Positions 1-8,025 of a stretch of DNA of 64,000 bases are shown one piece after another; position 1 is the first letter of the stretch, and every line of letters starts with the position of its first letter. This stretch comes from an uncultured Pseudomonadota bacterium (GTDB lineage: Bacteria; Myxococcota_A; UBA796; GCA-2862545), in contig CAIOSP010000048.1 in NCBI GenBank assembly GCA_903861005.1, positions 1 through 64,000 on the forward strand, in the 5' to 3' direction. The notes under the pieces were generated by a model, which searched no databases, had not been told where the DNA came from, and saw nothing but the letters and a program-made list of their open reading frames with translations. The translations under genes and the position numbers were made by a program.

Positions 1-1
1 C

Positions 2-1099
2 TGCACCCAGGAGGCCCCGTACCAGGAGCTCTACGACCAGGGGATCGACCGCTACATGGGCGTCTTTCAGCCGACCGCCACCAGCGAGGCCGACGGCGTC
101 GTGCAGAACGACTTTGACCCGGCCCAGGAGGACGGCCCGTCGGCGCCCATGTGCTACGACGGCTCGCCGTTCCGGGTGATGACCCAAGACCGCGGCAGCG
201 ACAACGTCGTGATCTTCCTGCAGGGCGGCGGTCTGTGCACCAGCGAGCTGTGCCTGGCCATCCCCACGGCGCCCCCGGGGATCCCGCCGCTGGACATCAC
301 GGACCCGGACCTTCAGGCCAACCCGGTCCGCGACTGGAACGTGGTCTACGTGCCCTACTGCGACGGCTCGCTGTTCGCGGGCGACGCGGACATCGACGAC
401 GACGGCGACGGCGCGCCCGACCGCCAGCAGCACGGCCTGGCCAACCTGTCGGCGGCGCTGGACGTGGCGATCAACGCGTTCCCGCGCGCCACGCGCCTGC
501 TGTTCTCGGGCAGCAGCGGCGGCGGCTACGGCACCATCGTGGGCACGCCGCTGGTGCGCCGCGCGTGGCCCGACGCCGAGCTGTCCGTGATGAACGACTC
601 CGGCGTGGGCGTCGTGAAGGACGGCGACCCGGGCTTCCTCACCCGCCTGATCGACGAGCTGAACGCGGGCAGCGTGCTGCCGACGTCGTGCACGGACTGC
701 CTGACGGGCGGCCACCTGATGCCCGTCGTCGGCTGGCAGCTCGACCAGGACCCCACCCTGCGGGTCGGCATGTACAGCAGCTACGAAGACTTCGTGATCA
801 CGCAGATGTTCCTCGCCATCCCGCAGGCCGACTTCCGCGCGCCGCTCGTGCGCGAGACGGACAAGCTCCTCAAGGCCTTCCCCGACCGCTACGGCCGCTT
901 CCTGAACAACGGCGCGCAGCACGGGTCGCTGATCGGCGACATCTCGGGCGTGCTGGGCGACGTGCCTCCCGAGTTCGAGATGTTCTCGTCGTTCATCACC
1001 ATCGGCGGCCTGGAGGACACCAAGGCCGGCGACGTGACCATGGGCGCCTGGCTCGGCAGCTTCCTCGACGACAAGGACTGGCAGTCGGTCACCGAGTAA
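2..1099 (+). CDS. Pectinacetylesterase/Notum-like serine hydrolase, 5' end missing
   Basis: The reading frame is open from base 2, so the gene starts outside the window; a first in-frame ATG at 56 is probably internal. The protein has an alpha/beta-hydrolase layout. An oxyanion-type segment 'FLQGGGLC' is followed by the nucleophile elbow 'GSSGGGYGT', an acid-bearing 'NDSGVG' and a late 'GAQHGS' that would supply the histidine. This order fits the pectinacetylesterase/Notum family, whose members remove acyl groups from polysaccharides or proteins. The first visible residue is a cysteine (C-T-Q-E), which could be a lipoprotein cysteine, but the signal peptide lies outside the window. Substrate is unknown. 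Confidence 0.75.
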   Translation, partial: CTQEAPYQELYDQGIDRYMGVFQPTATSEADGVVQNDFDPAQEDGPSAPMCYDGSPFRVMTQDRGSDNVVIFLQGGGLCTSELCLAIPTAPPGIPPLDITDPDLQANPVRDWNVVYVPYCDGSLFAGDADIDDDGDGAPDRQQHGLANLSAALDVAINAFPRATRLLFSGSSGGGYGTIVGTPLVRRAWPDAELSVMNDSGVGVVKDGDPGFLTRLIDELNAGSVLPTSCTDCLTGGHLMPVVGWQLDQDPTLRVGMYSSYEDFVITQMFLAIPQADFRAPLVRETDKLLKAFPDRYGRFLNNGAQHGSLIGDISGVLGDVPPEFEMFSSFITIGGLEDTKAGDVTMGAWLGSFLDDKDWQSVTE

Positions 1100-1127
1100 G
1101 CCCGGACGGAGGCCGACCTTGGATTAT

Positions 1128-1176
1128 TGCACTGGTGCAGTAGTGACTTGCAAAGCCTATGCTTTCCGCTCAAAAT
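1128..1176 (+). promoter_or_regulatory. Putative promoter and small dyad upstream of the YceI-like gene
   Basis: TTGCAA at 1148-1153 and CAAAAT at 1171-1176 are separated by 17 bases and resemble a sigma-70 type -35/-10 pair, each matching consensus at four of six positions. Just upstream, TGCAC (1128-1132) and GTGCA (1135-1139) form a short dyad that could be an operator. This stretch is also AT-richer than its surroundings. The assignment is by eye only. Confidence 0.35.
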
Positions 1177-1227
1177 GGGGATGATTACAGAGGCGACGCG
1201 GTTGATTCCTGCCCGCCCCGGAGCCCA

Positions 1228-1806
1228 ATGCGTCCCCTGTTTGCCATGCTCGCGCTCGCTCTCTCGATGCCCGCCTTCGCCACCACCTACGAGGTGGACG
1301 GCGCGCACAGCCAGATCGGCTTCAGCGTCACCCACATGATGGTCTCCACCGTCCGCGGCACGTTCGGCACCGTGTCGGGCACCATCGAGTGGGACCCGAA
1401 GAATGTCGCGGCCACCAAGGTCAGCGGCAAGGTCGACATCACCAGCGTCGACACCAACAACGCCGACCGCGACACGCACCTCAAGGCGCCGGACTTCTTC
1501 GACGTCGCGCAGTTTCCGGAGATGACGCTCGTCTCCAAGTCCGTGAAGAACATCAAGGCCACCGGCTTTGACCTGGTCACCGACCTCACCCTGCACGGCA
1601 TCACCAAGGAGGTCGTGTTCCACGTGAACACGCTGTCCGGCGAGTTCAAGGACCCGTGGGGCAACATCAAGGCCGGCACCACCGCCACCGCCAAGATCAA
1701 CCGCCAGGACTTCGGCGTCAGCTGGAACAAGGGCCTGGACCAGGGCGGCTACGTGGTCGGTGACGAGGTCTCGATCGAGCTCGACCTCGAGCTGCTCAAG
1801 AAGTAA
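1228..1806 (+). CDS. YceI-like periplasmic lipid-binding protein
   Basis: The 192-residue protein starts at ATG 1228, because an 18-residue signal peptide (MRPLFAMLALALSMPAFA) begins exactly there; an earlier ATG at 1159 would add an untypical hydrophilic extension. The mature part opens with 'YEVDGAHSQIGFSVTHMM' and contains 'GTIEWDPKN', 'DTHLKAPDFFD' and 'DLTLHGITKEV', all hallmarks of the YceI family. YceI proteins are extended lipocalin-like barrels that bind a polyisoprenoid chain in the periplasm. The nearby polyprenyl-synthase/menaquinone operon on the other strand makes an isoprenoid ligand attractive, but this is inference. Confidence 0.9.
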   Translation: MRPLFAMLALALSMPAFATTYEVDGAHSQIGFSVTHMMVSTVRGTFGTVSGTIEWDPKNVAATKVSGKVDITSVDTNNADRDTHLKAPDFFDVAQFPEMTLVSKSVKNIKATGFDLVTDLTLHGITKEVVFHVNTLSGEFKDPWGNIKAGTTATAKINRQDFGVSWNKGLDQGGYVVGDEVSIELDLELLKK

Positions 1807-1836
1807 CGACCGAGCCGTCGTGCGCGGCGCCTCGGC

Positions 1837-1862
1837 GCGTCGCGGACGGCGCGACCGACGCG
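1837..1862. terminator. Possible hairpin between convergent genes
   Basis: CGCGTCG (1837-1843) and CGACGCG (1856-1862) are perfect inverted repeats with a 12-base loop. They lie in the 57-base gap between the convergent YceI-like and amidohydrolase genes. There is no T-run, so termination is only suggested by position. Confidence 0.3.
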
Positions 1863-1863
1863 A

Positions 1864-3018
1864 TCACGGCGCGACGATCCACCGTCGCGCCGGTGCCGCG
1901 CGCCCCAGGTCCTCCACGCGGCCCACGTCGAGCTGCAGCAGGCCCGGGCGCGCGCCCACCGCCACCTCGCCCACGCCCGTCGCGCGCAGCGCGGCCGCGC
2001 CCTCGTGCGTGACCATCGCCAGCCAGCGTGACACCGGCACGTCCGGGAACGCGGCGGCCAACACCGGGATCTCGCCCAGCACGTCCAGGTCCGGCGACGA
2101 CGCCAGGCTGTCGGTGCCGAGCGCGCAGCGCACGCCCGCGGTGAAGTAGCTGGGCACGTCCGGCAGCAGACCGCCCACGTGCAGGTTGCTGCGCGGGCAG
2201 AAGCAGACCGGCGCGTCGGCGAACGCGATCGACAAGACAGCGCGGTGGTCCAGCAGGACGCCGTGGACCAGCAGCAGGTCCGGCCCCAGCACACCAAGCC
2301 GCGACAGCACGTCGATCGGACCCACGCCCGGCGTCGGCCAGCCACGCCACTCGCGACCCAGCCGATCGAGCAGCTCAGCGTGCGGGCCGTCGCCCGACAT
2401 CAGGAAGCGCGCCTCGTCCTCCGCCTCACCGACGTGGATCGTCGACGGCACGCCCTTGGGGCCTGCGCGCACACACGCGACCACCAGCTCCGGCGCGGTC
2501 GAGAAGAGCGCGTGGGGTGCGGCGCGCACGACCACGCCCGGCGCGCCCGCGGGCTCGTTCACCAGCGACGCGATCGTCGCGGGCACGGTGCGCGCGTCAA
2601 AGCCCAAGCGCTCGTGCTGCACGACGCCGCGCAGGTGCGCGGACGCCAAGTCCGCCGCGGTGTCGCCCGCGTTCGACACGTCGACGACGTAGGCGGTGCC
2701 GTGATCGCGCAGCGACGCCGCCGCGGCCGCGCGCGCCTCAGCCTGCCCCGCCACCGCGCCCACCGCCCACAGCGCGTCCAGCCACGGCACAAAGCCGGGC
2801 GTCGCACCCTTCACCCTGCCCGCCACGTGCGACAGCTCGGTGTGGGTGTGGGCGTTGATCAGGCCTGGGACCACCAGTCCGTCGACCCGATCGCCGTCGC
2901 CTGCGCGCCACGGGCGGACCTCAGCGATCACCCCGTCGCGCAGCACGACCGTCGCGTCGGTCAGCAGACCCGAGGGCGTCCAGAGCGCCCGCGCCGCGAC
3001 GATCGTCGGCGCGTCCAC
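1864..3018 (-). CDS. Amidohydrolase, probable 6-amino-6-deoxyfutalosine deaminase
   Basis: The 384-residue protein belongs to the metal-dependent amidohydrolase (cytosine deaminase/SsnA-like) superfamily. It has the 'HTHTEL' metal motif near residue 58, 'IHVGEAEDE' with the HxxE pattern, 'LVHGVLL' with the next histidine, 'CPRSNLHVGG', and 'GTDSLASS' with the catalytic aspartate. It is the last gene of the menaquinone operon, 4 bases after the MqnA fusion. In futalosine-pathway organisms that use MqnE (which makes aminodeoxyfutalosine), a deaminase of this superfamily converts the product to futalosine. That role is assigned here from family plus context; other aminohydrolase substrates are possible. 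Confidence 0.8.
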   Translation of the reverse strand: MDAPTIVAARALWTPSGLLTDATVVLRDGVIAEVRPWRAGDGDRVDGLVVPGLINAHTHTELSHVAGRVKGATPGFVPWLDALWAVGAVAGQAEARAAAAASLRDHGTAYVVDVSNAGDTAADLASAHLRGVVQHERLGFDARTVPATIASLVNEPAGAPGVVVRAAPHALFSTAPELVVACVRAGPKGVPSTIHVGEAEDEARFLMSGDGPHAELLDRLGREWRGWPTPGVGPIDVLSRLGVLGPDLLLVHGVLLDHRAVLSIAFADAPVCFCPRSNLHVGGLLPDVPSYFTAGVRCALGTDSLASSPDLDVLGEIPVLAAAFPDVPVSRWLAMVTHEGAAALRATGVGEVAVGARPGLLQLDVGRVEDLGRAAPARRWIVAP

Positions 3019-3022
3019 GCGA

Positions 3023-4774
3023 TCAGTCCGCGCGCGCGCGCGACTCGACCGGGCGCACTCGCTTGAGCGAGGTCAGCGCGCCGCCCACCGAGTCGAACGA
3101 GGCGACGCGACGCACGACGCTGAAGCCCGCCACGCGCATCGCGCGCTCAGCCAGGTCGACGTCAACCGGGAAGTCGTGCACGTCGTCGTCGGTGGACCAG
3201 ACGCCGGTGGCGAGCACGCCCAGGTCGTCGGCGCCGCCGGCGAGTGCGGCCTGCGAAGCGTCAACGCCCTGCGTGCGCGGCGATCCGCTGATGTGCGGCA
3301 CCGCGCCGAGCAGCAGCCGCGCGAGCGCGACCGTGCGGAAGAACCAGGACGGCGTGGGGCGGCCCGGCTCGATCAGCGAACCCGACGGCAGCGCCAGGTG
3401 CACGGACGCGGTGGTGATGGCGCCGGTGGTCTCAGCGGCGCCGCGCAGCACGAGCAGGCGCGACACGATCTGCGCCTCGTCGCCGTCGGCGTCGATCCAC
3501 AGCTCGGCGTCGACCGGCAGGCCGGCGGCGCGCGCGGCGGCCAGCGCGGCGAGCGGCGGCGCCTGCGTCACACGCCACGACAGGCCCGCGAGGCCCGCGT
3601 CGCGCAGCGCGGGGAAGGTGGCGACGTCGACCTGATCCACGTCCACGCCGAGCGCGTCGAGGCCCGCCGCCTTCACGACCTCCAGCCGCGCGAGGCGCGT
3701 GTCCGCGTCGAGCAGGCCCAGGTCAGACAGCACGACGGTGCTGGCCTTGTCGCCGAGCGCGGACGTCACGGCGGCGCCAAACGGCGCGCCGCCCGCGGCG
3801 ACCAGCGCGGCGGGGAACGCGCGCGCGAGCAGGTAGCTGACCTCGCGCTCCGGGTGGAGCTCCAGGCGGCGCAGGTTGGCGGCGGCGAGCAGCTCAGCGC
3901 CCGGCGCGTCGCGCAGCAGCGTGAGCGCGTCGACCGCGTCCAGGCGCGCGCCGTCGAGCGCGGCGGCCAGCTTGGCGTCCACGTCGACCGCGCGCGGGCG
4001 GCTCGGCTCGGACGGCTCGTAGAAGCGCACGTCCGACGTGCCGATCAAGCCCGCGCGGAACGCGAGCGCGGCGTAGCGACGAAGGCCCATCAGCGCGGAC
4101 TCGTCGAACGTGTAGCGCAGGTTGTGCAGCAGGTAGTCGCGATCGGCGCCGGTGTAGCGCGTGGCGATGTCGGCCACGCCCGCGGCACCCGCGGCCCGCA
4201 GGTCGTCGCGCACGGACTGCGGCAGGTCGGCGCGGCCCGCCCACACGGCGAAGACAAACGGGCGGCCGGTCCACTGCTTCCACAGCTCGGCCAGGTCCCA
4301 CTTGCGCAGCGGCGCGGGCAGCGCGCGCGCGGGGTCGCCGATCACCACCGAGGCGACGGTGCCGCCAACGCGCTTGGGACCGTCGCCGGGCTCGGCGTCG
4401 GTGATGACGAGGTCCGCGCGGACGCGCTTGCTGAGCGGACCCTGCGAGAGGAGCAAGCGTGCGAGCGTGACGGACGTGCGGGACGATCCGTCGAGCACGA
4501 CCTCGGTCCAGGCCTCGGGATCGGTCTCCGCGGCGATCACGACGGACGCCACGGGGCCGTCGGCGCCGATGCACCAGCCGGGCAGGATGCGCCAGTCGCC
4601 GTCGGTGAGGGCGGCGGCCGCGGGCACGAGCGCGATGTCGACCTCACCGGTGCGCAGCGCGGTGGCGATGCCCCGCGGGTGGGCGGCGACGACCTCGTAC
4701 TTGTCGCGGTCGAGCAGGTTGGTGAGGGGTGCCGCGTTCAGGTAGCCGACGGTGCCGATGCGAAAGCGGGTCAT
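3023..4774 (-). CDS. mqnA: MqnA (chorismate dehydratase) fused to a degenerate MqnC-like domain
   Basis: Residues 1-255 of this 583-residue protein match MqnA, which dehydrates chorismate to 3-enolpyruvylbenzoate: 'GYLNAAPL' at the start, 'LDGSSRTSVTLARLLL' near 104, and 'TGRPFVFAVWAGR' near 169. MqnA alone is normally about 270-290 residues. Residues 265-583 follow the plan of the radical SAM enzymes MqnC/MqnE: a 'LLRDAPGAELLAAAN' head and a tail with 'FFRTVALARLLLGAVPHI', 'TQGVDASQAAL', 'GGADDLGV' and 'AGFSVVRRV'. The CxxxCxxC cluster motif is absent, and the only cysteine of the whole protein is residue 68. It lies 1 base after mqnE and 4 before the deaminase gene. The C-terminal half may be structural or regulatory. 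Confidence 0.85.
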   Translation of the reverse strand: MTRFRIGTVGYLNAAPLTNLLDRDKYEVVAAHPRGIATALRTGEVDIALVPAAAALTDGDWRILPGWCIGADGPVASVVIAAETDPEAWTEVVLDGSSRTSVTLARLLLSQGPLSKRVRADLVITDAEPGDGPKRVGGTVASVVIGDPARALPAPLRKWDLAELWKQWTGRPFVFAVWAGRADLPQSVRDDLRAAGAAGVADIATRYTGADRDYLLHNLRYTFDESALMGLRRYAALAFRAGLIGTSDVRFYEPSEPSRPRAVDVDAKLAAALDGARLDAVDALTLLRDAPGAELLAAANLRRLELHPEREVSYLLARAFPAALVAAGGAPFGAAVTSALGDKASTVVLSDLGLLDADTRLARLEVVKAAGLDALGVDVDQVDVATFPALRDAGLAGLSWRVTQAPPLAALAAARAAGLPVDAELWIDADGDEAQIVSRLLVLRGAAETTGAITTASVHLALPSGSLIEPGRPTPSWFFRTVALARLLLGAVPHISGSPRTQGVDASQAALAGGADDLGVLATGVWSTDDDVHDFPVDVDLAERAMRVAGFSVVRRVASFDSVGGALTSLKRVRPVESRARAD

Positions 4775-4775
4775 C

Positions 4776-5912
4776 TCAGGCCTCCGCGACCACGTGGTAC
4801 AGCGTGTCCCGCTCCACCGGCACGCGCCCCGCGCCGTGGATGAGGGCGATCAGGTCCGCGCGCGACAAGGCCTGCGGCGTCTTGGCTCCAGCCATGTGGT
4901 AGATGCGCTCCTCGCGCACGGTGCCGTCGACGTCGTCGGCACCCCACGAGAGCGCCGCCTGCGCCACCTGCACGCCGAGCATAGGCCAGTAGGCCTTGAG
5001 GTGGCTGATGTTGTCGAGCATGAGCCGCGCGACCGCGTAGGTGCGCAGGACCTCGACCGCGGTGGCCTCGTACAGGCCGGCGAGCCGGTTGTGCTCGTTG
5101 TGGAACTTGAGCGGGATGAAGGTCTGGAAGCCGCCCGTCTCGTCCTGCAGCGCGCGCAGGCGGAGCATGTGGTCCAGGCGATCGTCGGTGGTCTCGATCA
5201 TGCCGAACAGCATGGTGCAGTTGCTGCGCAGGCCCAGGCGGTGCGCCACGCGGTGCACCTCCAGCCAGCCGTCGGCGTCGACCTTGTCGTCGCAGATCTT
5301 GTGGCGCACGCGCGGCTCGAAGATCTCGGCGCCGCCGCCCGGCAGGCTGTCGAGACCCGCCGCCATGAACTCGCGCAGGATCTGCTCGTAGGTCATGTTG
5401 TACTTGTTCGCGTAGTAGTGAACCTCGACGGCGGTGAAGCCCTTGAGGTGCACGTCCGGACGCTCGGCCTTGAGCGCCCGCAGCAGGTCCGTGTAGTAGG
5501 CGAACGGAAGGTCCGGGTTCAGCCCGTTGACGATGTGGACCTCGGTCACCAGCGTGTCCGACAGCGCGCGCAGGCGCGACACGGCCTGCTCCAGCGTCAT
5601 GGTGTAGGACTCGGGGTCGCCGGTCTTGAGGCGCGAGAAGCTGCAGAACATACACGTCGCTTCGCACACGTTGGTGGCGTTGATGTGCTGGTTCCGGTTG
5701 AAGTAGGTCAGGTCGCCGTGCTTGCGCTCGCGCACCAGGTTGGCGAGCGCGCCCACCACCGCGACGTCGGGCGTGGCGAACAGGCGCTGGCCGTCTTCGA
5801 ACGTGAGGCGCTCGCCGGCCTCCACCTTGTCGGCGATGTCGGCGAGGCCTGCGGCGGCGGCCGCGCGGCGCGTCACGAGCGGCAGCGACGCGGGCTTGCG
5901 GAGGGTGTTCAC
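4776..5912 (-). CDS. mqnE: Aminodeoxyfutalosine synthase MqnE (radical SAM)
   Basis: MqnE joins the MqnA product to S-adenosylmethionine by radical chemistry to give 6-amino-6-deoxyfutalosine. The 378-residue protein has the radical SAM CxxxCxxC at C83, C87 and C90 ('NVCEATCMFC'), then 'EVHIVNGLNPDLPF', 'SLPGGGAEIF', 'MIETTDDRLDHM' and 'GRVPVERDTLYH'. The last motif and the HxxGGLxP-like segment favour MqnE over MqnC. The start is GTG 5912: it overlaps the ubiX stop as GTGA and has GGGAGG about 7 bases upstream. The longer frame above it is a shadow of ubiX. Confidence 0.93.
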   Translation of the reverse strand: MNTLRKPASLPLVTRRAAAAAGLADIADKVEAGERLTFEDGQRLFATPDVAVVGALANLVRERKHGDLTYFNRNQHINATNVCEATCMFCSFSRLKTGDPESYTMTLEQAVSRLRALSDTLVTEVHIVNGLNPDLPFAYYTDLLRALKAERPDVHLKGFTAVEVHYYANKYNMTYEQILREFMAAGLDSLPGGGAEIFEPRVRHKICDDKVDADGWLEVHRVAHRLGLRSNCTMLFGMIETTDDRLDHMLRLRALQDETGGFQTFIPLKFHNEHNRLAGLYEATAVEVLRTYAVARLMLDNISHLKAYWPMLGVQVAQAALSWGADDVDGTVREERIYHMAGAKTPQALSRADLIALIHGAGRVPVERDTLYHVVAEA

Positions 5913-6499
5913 GAGCGACCTCCCAGGAGCTGGCCCGACCAGCGCGCCATCAGCGCGTTGTCGAAGCCGAGGTGATCGAGGATGCGGGCCACCACGGTGT
6001 CGACCAGGGCGTCGACCGTCTGCGGGTGGCTGTAGAAGCTGGGGCTGGCGGGCATGATGGTGGCGCCCGCCTCGGTCACCGCCACCATGTTGCGGCAGTG
6101 GACCAGGCTGAACGGGGTCTCGCGCAGGACGAGCACCAGCGGGCGGCGCTCCTTGAGCATGACGTCCGCCGCGCGGCCGAGCAGGTCGGCGGACACGCCG
6201 TGCGCGATGCGGCCCATGGCGTTGGCCGAGCACGGCGCCACGACCATGGCGTCGAACAGCGCGGAGCCCGACGCGAACGGCGCGGTGAGGTCACCGGGGC
6301 TGTAGATCGGGAAGCCGTAGGCCGCGGGGTCCGTGCCGACCTCGTCGTTCCACACCAGGCGGCCGGTCTTGCTGAACACGACCGCGACCTCAGCCGCCTG
6401 CGTGGCGGCGAAGAAGTCGAGGAGGCGCCGCGCGTAGATCGACCCGCTGGCGCCGCTGACCCCAAGGACCAGGCGCGCCACAGGGCGGGCGGGACTCAT
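5909..6499 (-). CDS. ubiX: UbiX-like flavin prenyltransferase
   Basis: This 196-residue flavoprotein family attaches dimethylallyl to FMN, making the prenyl-FMN cofactor for UbiD-type decarboxylases. Family signatures are 'GVSGASGSIYARRLL' at the N-terminus, 'APCSANAMGRIAHG' in the middle, 'VLVLRETPFSLVHCRNM', and 'GATIMPASPSFY' near the end. In menaquinone clusters a UbiX/UbiD pair is thought to decarboxylate the 1,4-dihydroxy-6-naphthoate intermediate. No ubiD is visible in the window. The start codon overlaps the stop of the polyprenyl synthase gene (ATGA) and its own stop overlaps the mqnE start (GTGA), so the three are translationally coupled. Confidence 0.93.
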   Translation of the reverse strand: MSPARPVARLVLGVSGASGSIYARRLLDFFAATQAAEVAVVFSKTGRLVWNDEVGTDPAAYGFPIYSPGDLTAPFASGSALFDAMVVAPCSANAMGRIAHGVSADLLGRAADVMLKERRPLVLVLRETPFSLVHCRNMVAVTEAGATIMPASPSFYSHPQTVDALVDTVVARILDHLGFDNALMARWSGQLLGGRS

Positions 6500-7527
6500 A
6501 CGGTGCGCTCGACGAGCCAGGCCGCGAGCACTTCCAGCGCGTCGCGGGCGGGCGTGGGCGGCAGCTCCTGGAGCGCGGCCACGGCGTTGTCGGCCCAGCC
6601 GTGCGCGTCGGCCAGCGCCAGATCCAGCGCGCCAGAGTCACGCACCGCGTTGAACAGCCCGGGCAGCTCGTCCTCGGTCGGGGCGGCGCGGCGCAGGCGG
6701 TCCTTCAGGCCCGGCACACGACCGAGCGCGTGCAGGATGGGGAGCGTGATCTTGCGCTCGCGGAGGTCCGCACCCGCGCGCTTGCCGGTGCCCTCCGCAA
6801 AGTCGAGCACGTCGTCGGCGATCTGGAACGCGATGCCGACGCTGTGGCCGAACCGCGCGAGCGCGTCCGCGGAGCGCGTGTCTCCGATGGCGAGCGCGCC
6901 GACCGACGAGCACCACGCGACCAGCGACGCGGACTTGCGGGTGATGACCTCAAGGTAGGCTTCGACCGTGACGTCGAGGTTGCCGGCGCGCTGCAGCTGC
7001 AGCACCTCGCCCTCGCTCATCTCGCTGACGGTGCGGGCCAGACCGGCGCCCGCCGCGGCGCCGCCGTGCTCGATGGCGGCGAGCAGCGCGCGCGCCACGC
7101 AGTGGTCACCGGTGAGCACCGCGACGGCGTTGCCGTGCAGCATCTGTGCGCTCGGGCGACCGCGGCGCGTCTCGCCGTCGTCCACCACGTCGTCGTGCAG
7201 GAGCGAGCCCAGGTGGATCAGCTCACCGCAGCACATGAGGATGGGCGAGGGCGACTCGACCCCCACCGCGCGCGCGCCGAGCGCAGTCAGCGCGGGCCGC
7301 AGGCGCTTGCCGCCGCTGTCCGCCAGGTAGTGCGCGATCTGCGGGAGGGCGCGCACGTCGCTCTCCACGATGCGGCGCAGCTCGACCTCGGTCTGCGCGA
7401 GGTCGTCCGCCACCAAGGCCAGCGCCTGGGACGGGTCCACCGAGGGCGCGCGGAGCACGCCGCGGATCAAGCCTTGCGGGCTCGTCCTTCGTGCGCTTCC
7501 TCCGGCCAACATGGACACATTCGACAT
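6496..7527 (-). CDS. Long-chain polyprenyl diphosphate synthase
   Basis: This trans-prenyltransferase of 343 residues builds the isoprenoid side chain, here presumably for menaquinone. It has 'GGKRLRPAL' near 72, the first aspartate-rich motif 'DDVVDDGETRRG' at 112-123, a GNAxAVLxGD-like segment, and the second aspartate-rich motif 'QIADDVLDF'. The start is ATG 7527; an upstream extension of 63 codons in the same frame has no family features. It is the first gene of the minus-strand operon that continues through ubiX, mqnE, mqnA and the deaminase, so the operon promoter should lie in 7528-7745. Confidence 0.9.
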   Translation of the reverse strand: MSNVSMLAGGSARRTSPQGLIRGVLRAPSVDPSQALALVADDLAQTEVELRRIVESDVRALPQIAHYLADSGGKRLRPALTALGARAVGVESPSPILMCCGELIHLGSLLHDDVVDDGETRRGRPSAQMLHGNAVAVLTGDHCVARALLAAIEHGGAAAGAGLARTVSEMSEGEVLQLQRAGNLDVTVEAYLEVITRKSASLVAWCSSVGALAIGDTRSADALARFGHSVGIAFQIADDVLDFAEGTGKRAGADLRERKITLPILHALGRVPGLKDRLRRAAPTEDELPGLFNAVRDSGALDLALADAHGWADNAVAALQELPPTPARDALEVLAAWLVERTV

Positions 7528-7745
7528 GGTGGGCTCTCCGGCCACGTGGGCGGCGTCTATCCCGTCTCGGGTCGGATGCCCTGTCCCGGTCTTCGAGCGG
7601 ATACGAACCGACGTCGATGAATGCACGGGGGCTCCATTCAGGAAAAGGGGCCCCTCTACCCCCATTCCCGCGGTGTCCGACAAGTCGCCGCCGTTTGCTG
7701 CACAGGTGTGTTGCACAGCGTATGGGCCGATCCCCGGGAGTTCTC

Positions 7746-8015
7746 ATGACGCTCTATGATCCCACGCGACACCCCGACGTCGCGCCCGAAGACGCCCTGA
7801 TGGTCGTGCACCGCTTCATCCAGCGCTGCGACGGATGGGCCGAGAACCAGGAAATCCCCAAGCGTTTGGAGCGCGTCCGCGTCACGAATGATCCCAAGGA
7901 GGCCGCGTCGCTGCACGCCTGGGTGGCCTACCGGTCCTTCCTGGCCCACACGCTTCAGGAGCTGGAGTCGGGCAAGCTGGACCGCTGGTTCGTGGGGCCG
8001 GACGACGAGCCCTAG
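7746..8015 (+). CDS. Small conserved-type protein of unknown function
   Basis: This 89-residue soluble, mostly helical protein starts at ATG 7746 behind a GGGAG ribosome site. It contains 'VVHRFIQRCDGWAENQ' and ends 'WFVGPDDEP'; no catalytic motif, signal peptide or membrane segment is visible. The start region is shared with the divergent polyprenyl synthase gene 218 bases away. That intergenic region holds the direct repeat TGCACAG (two copies near 7692-7719) but no convincing promoter. It converges on the beta-propeller gene 10 bases downstream. No function is proposed. Confidence 0.6.
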   Translation: MTLYDPTRHPDVAPEDALMVVHRFIQRCDGWAENQEIPKRLERVRVTNDPKEAASLHAWVAYRSFLAHTLQELESGKLDRWFVGPDDEP

Positions 8016-8025
8016 GCGCGCCTGC

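Noticed and set aside
2840-4843. A 667-codon open frame antisense to the mqnA fusion
   Set aside because: It crosses three genes of the opposite operon and has shadow-type composition.
7528-7745. TGCACAG direct repeat as an operator for the menaquinone operon
   Set aside because: Only two copies and no clear -35/-10 pair; noted under the small gene but not called as a site.
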